Shown piece by piece: positions 61,714-64,000 of a stretch of DNA of 64,000 nt (position 1 is the first letter of the stretch; each line of letters starts with the position of its first letter). The stretch covers positions 124,001 through 188,000 of the forward strand of contig CAZQWG010000004.1 in the NCBI GenBank assembly GCA_964596985.1, written 5' to 3'. Source of the DNA: GCA-020345945 sp964596985 (lineage in GTDB: Archaea; Thermoproteota; Bathyarchaeia; RBG-16-48-13; GCA-020345945). Both the position numbers and the translations under genes were made by a program. Below the pieces are notes generated by a model. The model did no database searches and was not told the origin of the DNA. It was given only the letters and a program-made list of their open reading frames with translations.

Positions 61714-62543
61714 TAAAGCCTCACCACGCTCAGCCCGAAGAAATCCCTGATAGGCTCCCACCACCATTTGACAAGCCAATTGTAAGCGATTGTACCCAGA
61801 GGCTCGCTCTCGGCCGGGGTGGTGCTGAGTGTCGTCGGTGCGGTGGCTGCTTTTTCGTCGCTGACGGTGAGTCCCGTACCCGGGATCTTGATCGTCATCT
61901 TGGTCCGGAGATCGACTTCGCCGTCCTCGGCAACGATCACATACTCCCGCTCGTAGGTGAACACCGTTTTCCCACTGCTCTCCGTTTCTTCCCAATCATC
62001 ATCGTCGGTGAGCGCGCTGTCCCATCCCCGGAAGTCCAGGCCGAGGGCTTCGGAGGCATCTACCCCCCTGCCTTCGACACTGAACTTCTTGTCCGCTTTG
62101 AAACTCCGCCACTTCAAGTCGTACTCCTTGCTGCCGTTGCTGAGCGTGGTGATCGCGCCTTCAACATCGAAGCTCAGTTCGACATGCATCTTCCCGGCAT
62201 CCTCGTCACACTCAACCCTCTCAACGTCGATGCCTGTCACCGTTGCGTCTGGACTCAGTTCCTGGATTGCGTCTTCGATAACCTCGCGGAGTTCACCCCT
62301 GAACTCCCCCGCATCCCGGGAATTGGCGTCTTCCGCGTTGACGAACTGCGCGTAATCACTGATTGAGAGCTGGATCACTAGGTCTATGTCCACATGGAAC
62401 TTGTCGCCGTTGACCGTGATAGTTATCGTGCTGTCGTCCAGCCCGAATGCGGGAACTATGCACGGCACCGTCAGCGCCGATAGCAGTAGCACTATCAGGA
62501 GAGCCTGCCCGGCATCTAAGCCAAGCAAAGGATACGCCTTCAC
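61713..62543 (-). CDS. Secreted protein, likely paralogue of the 53001 protein
   Basis: 276 residues. Signal peptide (ALLIVLLLSALTVPCIVPAFG), an acidic ectodomain with HVELSFDVEGA and DLKWRSF, a Thr/Ser-Pro linker (TAPTTLSTTPAES) and an amphipathic tail (IAYNWLVKWWWEPIRDFFG) without a clear membrane helix. Its stop overlaps the giant gene's start, so the two are coupled and the proteins may form a complex. Unrecognised. Confidence 0.65.
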   Translation of the reverse strand: MKAYPLLGLDAGQALLIVLLLSALTVPCIVPAFGLDDSTITITVNGDKFHVDIDLVIQLSISDYAQFVNAEDANSRDAGEFRGELREVIEDAIQELSPDATVTGIDVERVECDEDAGKMHVELSFDVEGAITTLSNGSKEYDLKWRSFKADKKFSVEGRGVDASEALGLDFRGWDSALTDDDDWEETESSGKTVFTYEREYVIVAEDGEVDLRTKMTIKIPGTGLTVSDEKAATAPTTLSTTPAESEPLGTIAYNWLVKWWWEPIRDFFGLSVVRL

Positions 62544-62592
62544 GGCAACCCTCCTGTTGCATTTTCTTGTGCAACCGTGAAAGGGGGTAACC

Positions 62593-62988
62593 TCATCTCT
62601 TATTCAACCTCAACAGTTTCTCCGTGGCATACAGTAGCCCCGAGGCAAGCAGCGAGAAACACAGGGTTAACCCCCAAGACCAGAACGCTGCGTAAACCCA
62701 CATGTACAGGGTGAAGTACCCGCCTAGAACCGACGAGGCGTACAGCGCCCTGCCGACATTGAGAACCAGCTTCACAGCCTCGTAGAGCAGGCTGCCAGCC
62801 AGACAGTAGCCGACCCTCCGTGGCACGGAGAGACCGAAAGAGCACAGCCCGAGAACCACGGCGACCAAGACCGAGAACACGGTCTCGAAATTGTAGCCGA
62901 CGAGCATGACGGTGAAGTAGAGTAACGCAGCGAAACCCGAGAGCACCAAGCCACCGATCCTGACCGCACCGGACATGGGCAACCTCAT
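62593..62988 (-). CDS. Membrane protein with four helices
   Basis: 131 residues. ATG 62988 overlaps the upstream stop (ATGA). Four helices (IGGLVLSGFAALLYFTVMLV; VFSVLVAVVLGLCSFGL; YFTLYMWVYAAFWSWGL; LCFSLLASGLLYATEKLL) and a basic end. Unrecognised; resembles 52606-53019 in layout. Confidence 0.6.
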   Translation of the reverse strand: MRLPMSGAVRIGGLVLSGFAALLYFTVMLVGYNFETVFSVLVAVVLGLCSFGLSVPRRVGYCLAGSLLYEAVKLVLNVGRALYASSVLGGYFTLYMWVYAAFWSWGLTLCFSLLASGLLYATEKLLRLNKR

Positions 62989-63188
62989 TTCCTCCTCCTC
63001 TTCTTCGCTTTCCGGTGTTTCGTGGGCACACCGCCCCTCCTCGTCAAATAGAGGCGCTTAGTACCCCCACCACGCTTGCGGACCATGATGTATTCTCTGC
63101 CACTGGTCTTCGCTTCGTGAACAACAGGGTGACCCGACCTGCCGTGATACGTCAGCGTCCGCCTCGATCTCCGCTTCGACTTACCCAT
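62985..63188 (-). CDS. Small, highly basic protein
   Basis: 67 residues from ATG 63188, nine nt after GGAGG. Very basic (GKSKRRSRRTLTYHGRSG; RKRGGGTKRLYLTRRGG; KHRKAKKRRRK), so probably a nucleic-acid binder or packaging-like protein. Not a recognised ribosomal protein. Confidence 0.6.
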   Translation of the reverse strand: MGKSKRRSRRTLTYHGRSGHPVVHEAKTSGREYIMVRKRGGGTKRLYLTRRGGVPTKHRKAKKRRRK

Positions 63189-63207
63189 CAACCCTGCCTC
63201 CTTTCAT

Positions 63208-64000
63208 TCATGTCCATGCTAGTTTCTGGGGTGTCCAGCCGAACGTGTACCCCAGCCAAGAGTTCAACCGAGACCCGCTGTAGCTCAGCTCCCAAAGCCA
63301 CATGCCGGGCATAAGCTCGTTTGAGAGATGTCCGAGGGCAGCCGACTCTTCACCGTCATAGTAGAAGCTGAAATCGCCGTCAGTCGGCGTGAGCGTGTAG
63401 AGGAAAATCCTGTCAGCGAGTCCGAATTTGTAGATGGATCGAACAAAGTAGTCTATCTCAGTTGAAGTCATATCGGTGCCAGAGCCGTCCCCCTTCTTCC
63501 CGAACTCTAAAAGTACAACAGGTTTCCCTGTCTCCCGGCGGAGAGTGTAGAGCTGCTCGTATATCCATTTCTCTTCAAGGATGACCTGTTGCGGTGAGGA
63601 TAAGCGGAGGCCGTGTAGTGGATACAATTCGGGTCCGATTTCATCGATTTCAGATATCTTCGCAATCCGCTCATTGTCGATACCTGAGATAACCCCGAGA
63701 TCACCGTAATTATTCCCGTAAAGCGAGGTCAAGAACGTCTTGAAGACGATCGGCCTCGAACTGCCCGAGTCAACCAGCTCGGCGATCGGCTTCAGCCACC
63801 TGTCAGCAAGCCACCGCTCACGCCAGACAAGAAACTGATCCCAGCCCACGTCGCCGGGTGACTGGGGCATCGGAATATTCCAGTCCTTCCCCCACTCTTC
63901 CCGGGCGTAACGGCTGTAATCGTAGAGGACATCGTCCTCCCAGCAATACGGGTAATAGTAGTGGCTGCTGAGAACCCAGCGGACAAGGGCGGGGTGATCA
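63208..64000 (-). CDS. Glycoside-hydrolase-like protein (beta-galactosidase GH42-like), partial
   Basis: The 264 C-terminal residues are visible; the N-terminus lies beyond 64000. The TIM-barrel-like sequence WEDDVLYDYSRYAREEWG resembles the segment of GH42 beta-galactosidases describing the bound region, and KPVVLLEFGKKGDG places a glutamate at a strand end as expected for a catalytic residue. The C-terminus (MPGMWLWELSYSG) is also GH-like. Exact family uncertain. An element-encoded glycosidase could modify cell-surface glycans (inference). Confidence 0.55.
   Translation of the reverse strand, partial: DHPALVRWVLSSHYYYPYCWEDDVLYDYSRYAREEWGKDWNIPMPQSPGDVGWDQFLVWRERWLADRWLKPIAELVDSGSSRPIVFKTFLTSLYGNNYGDLGVISGIDNERIAKISEIDEIGPELYPLHGLRLSSPQQVILEEKWIYEQLYTLRRETGKPVVLLEFGKKGDGSGTDMTSTEIDYFVRSIYKFGLADRIFLYTLTPTDGDFSFYYDGEESAALGHLSNELMPGMWLWELSYSGSRLNSWLGYTFGWTPQKLAWT

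Larger units (their letters stand above)
43781..64000. mobile_element. Integrated genetic element, left part; right end outside window
   Basis: Left border inferred at about 43781-43837 between the broken HerA-like gene and a tyrosine integrase. Everything to 64000 is unlike the host part: no housekeeping genes, long leftward trains of short overlapping genes, small zinc and one-helix membrane proteins, a ParB-like protein, AbrB and winged-helix regulators, a stray tRNA, and large secreted proteins. No capsid, terminase, polymerase or conjugation ATPase was recognised, so virus versus plasmid is undecided. The right attachment site is not in view. Confidence 0.8.

Noticed and set aside
61714..61995. 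N-terminal extension of the giant protein to 61995
   Set aside because: Arg-rich shadow of the 61713 gene; ATG 61713 overlaps that gene's stop and is followed at once by a signal-anchor.
1..64000. CRISPR array or rRNA genes
   Set aside because: No regularly spaced direct repeats and no rRNA-like conserved stretches were seen.

Overview
The window looks like a piece of an archaeal chromosome carrying the left part of an integrated genetic element. Archaeal markers include ABCE1/Rli1, pantoate kinase, the short archaeal triosephosphate isomerase, the KEOPS subunit Cgi121, an MtrH homologue, archaeal TATA boxes and a tRNA-Arg with two bulge-helix-bulge introns. HdrABC, trimethylamine-methyltransferase-family proteins with a corrinoid protein, MtrH and folate enzymes together suggest an anaerobic, acetogen-like or methylotrophic member of the TACK lineages (Bathyarchaeia would fit). 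That placement is inference; no rRNA gene is present.

Host part, 1 to about 43,780. 1-6,264 (minus) is an electron-transfer block: HdrA, HdrB, HdrC, a DsrE-like protein and an NfnAB/SudAB-type flavoprotein pair. 6,455-11,040 (plus) is a glycolate/lactate oxidase pair (GlcD, GlcF) and a thiamine-diphosphate enzyme that looks like glyoxylate carboligase but keeps the glutamate that true Gcl lacks. 11,195-14,630 (minus) holds two MttB-family methyltransferases and their corrinoid protein. 15,660-18,295 (minus) is a DtxR-FeoA regulator and FeoB under a clear DtxR-type operator. Next come an alcohol dehydrogenase, UDP-glucose dehydrogenase, 5-formyl-THF cyclo-ligase with FolD, ArgRS, and a dehydrogenase followed by a GlpA-like/FAD/DUF1667 trio. 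FolD and the 26,185 dehydrogenase share an almost identical 33-bp promoter block. 30,463-43,780 has pantoate kinase with an ECF-type transporter subunit, an MFS carrier, tRNA-Arg, TpiA, ABCE1, a t6A-related neighbourhood (Sua5, a THUMP protein, Cgi121), MtrH, glycerate kinase, and the C-terminal part of a HerA-like ATPase whose 5' half is missing.

Element part, about 43,781 to 64,000 and beyond. A tyrosine integrase lies directly against the broken HerA-like gene, so the element probably integrated inside that gene. It carries a long leftward gene train with many very short genes joined by TGATG, ATGA or GTGA overlaps: zinc-binding and one-helix membrane microproteins, a ParB-like protein with perfect palindromes inside its own gene, an AbrB-like regulator and a divergent winged-helix regulator. 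It also carries a tRNA with a serine-type class II body but a phenylalanine GAA anticodon. A second leftward train encodes membrane and secreted proteins, including a 2,400-residue surface protein, and runs into a glycoside-hydrolase-like gene cut by the window edge. No capsid, terminase, polymerase or conjugation gene was recognised, so the type of element is open.

Working together (inference): Hdr/Nfn and the GlcDF-type oxidases handle redox chemistry. MttB, MttC and MtrH could pass methyl groups from methylated amines to a pterin, with FolD and the cyclo-ligase acting on the folate pool. GlcDF, the Gcl-like enzyme and glycerate kinase could form a glycolate-to-glycerate salvage route. The element is the accessory region and holds most of the unexplained biology.
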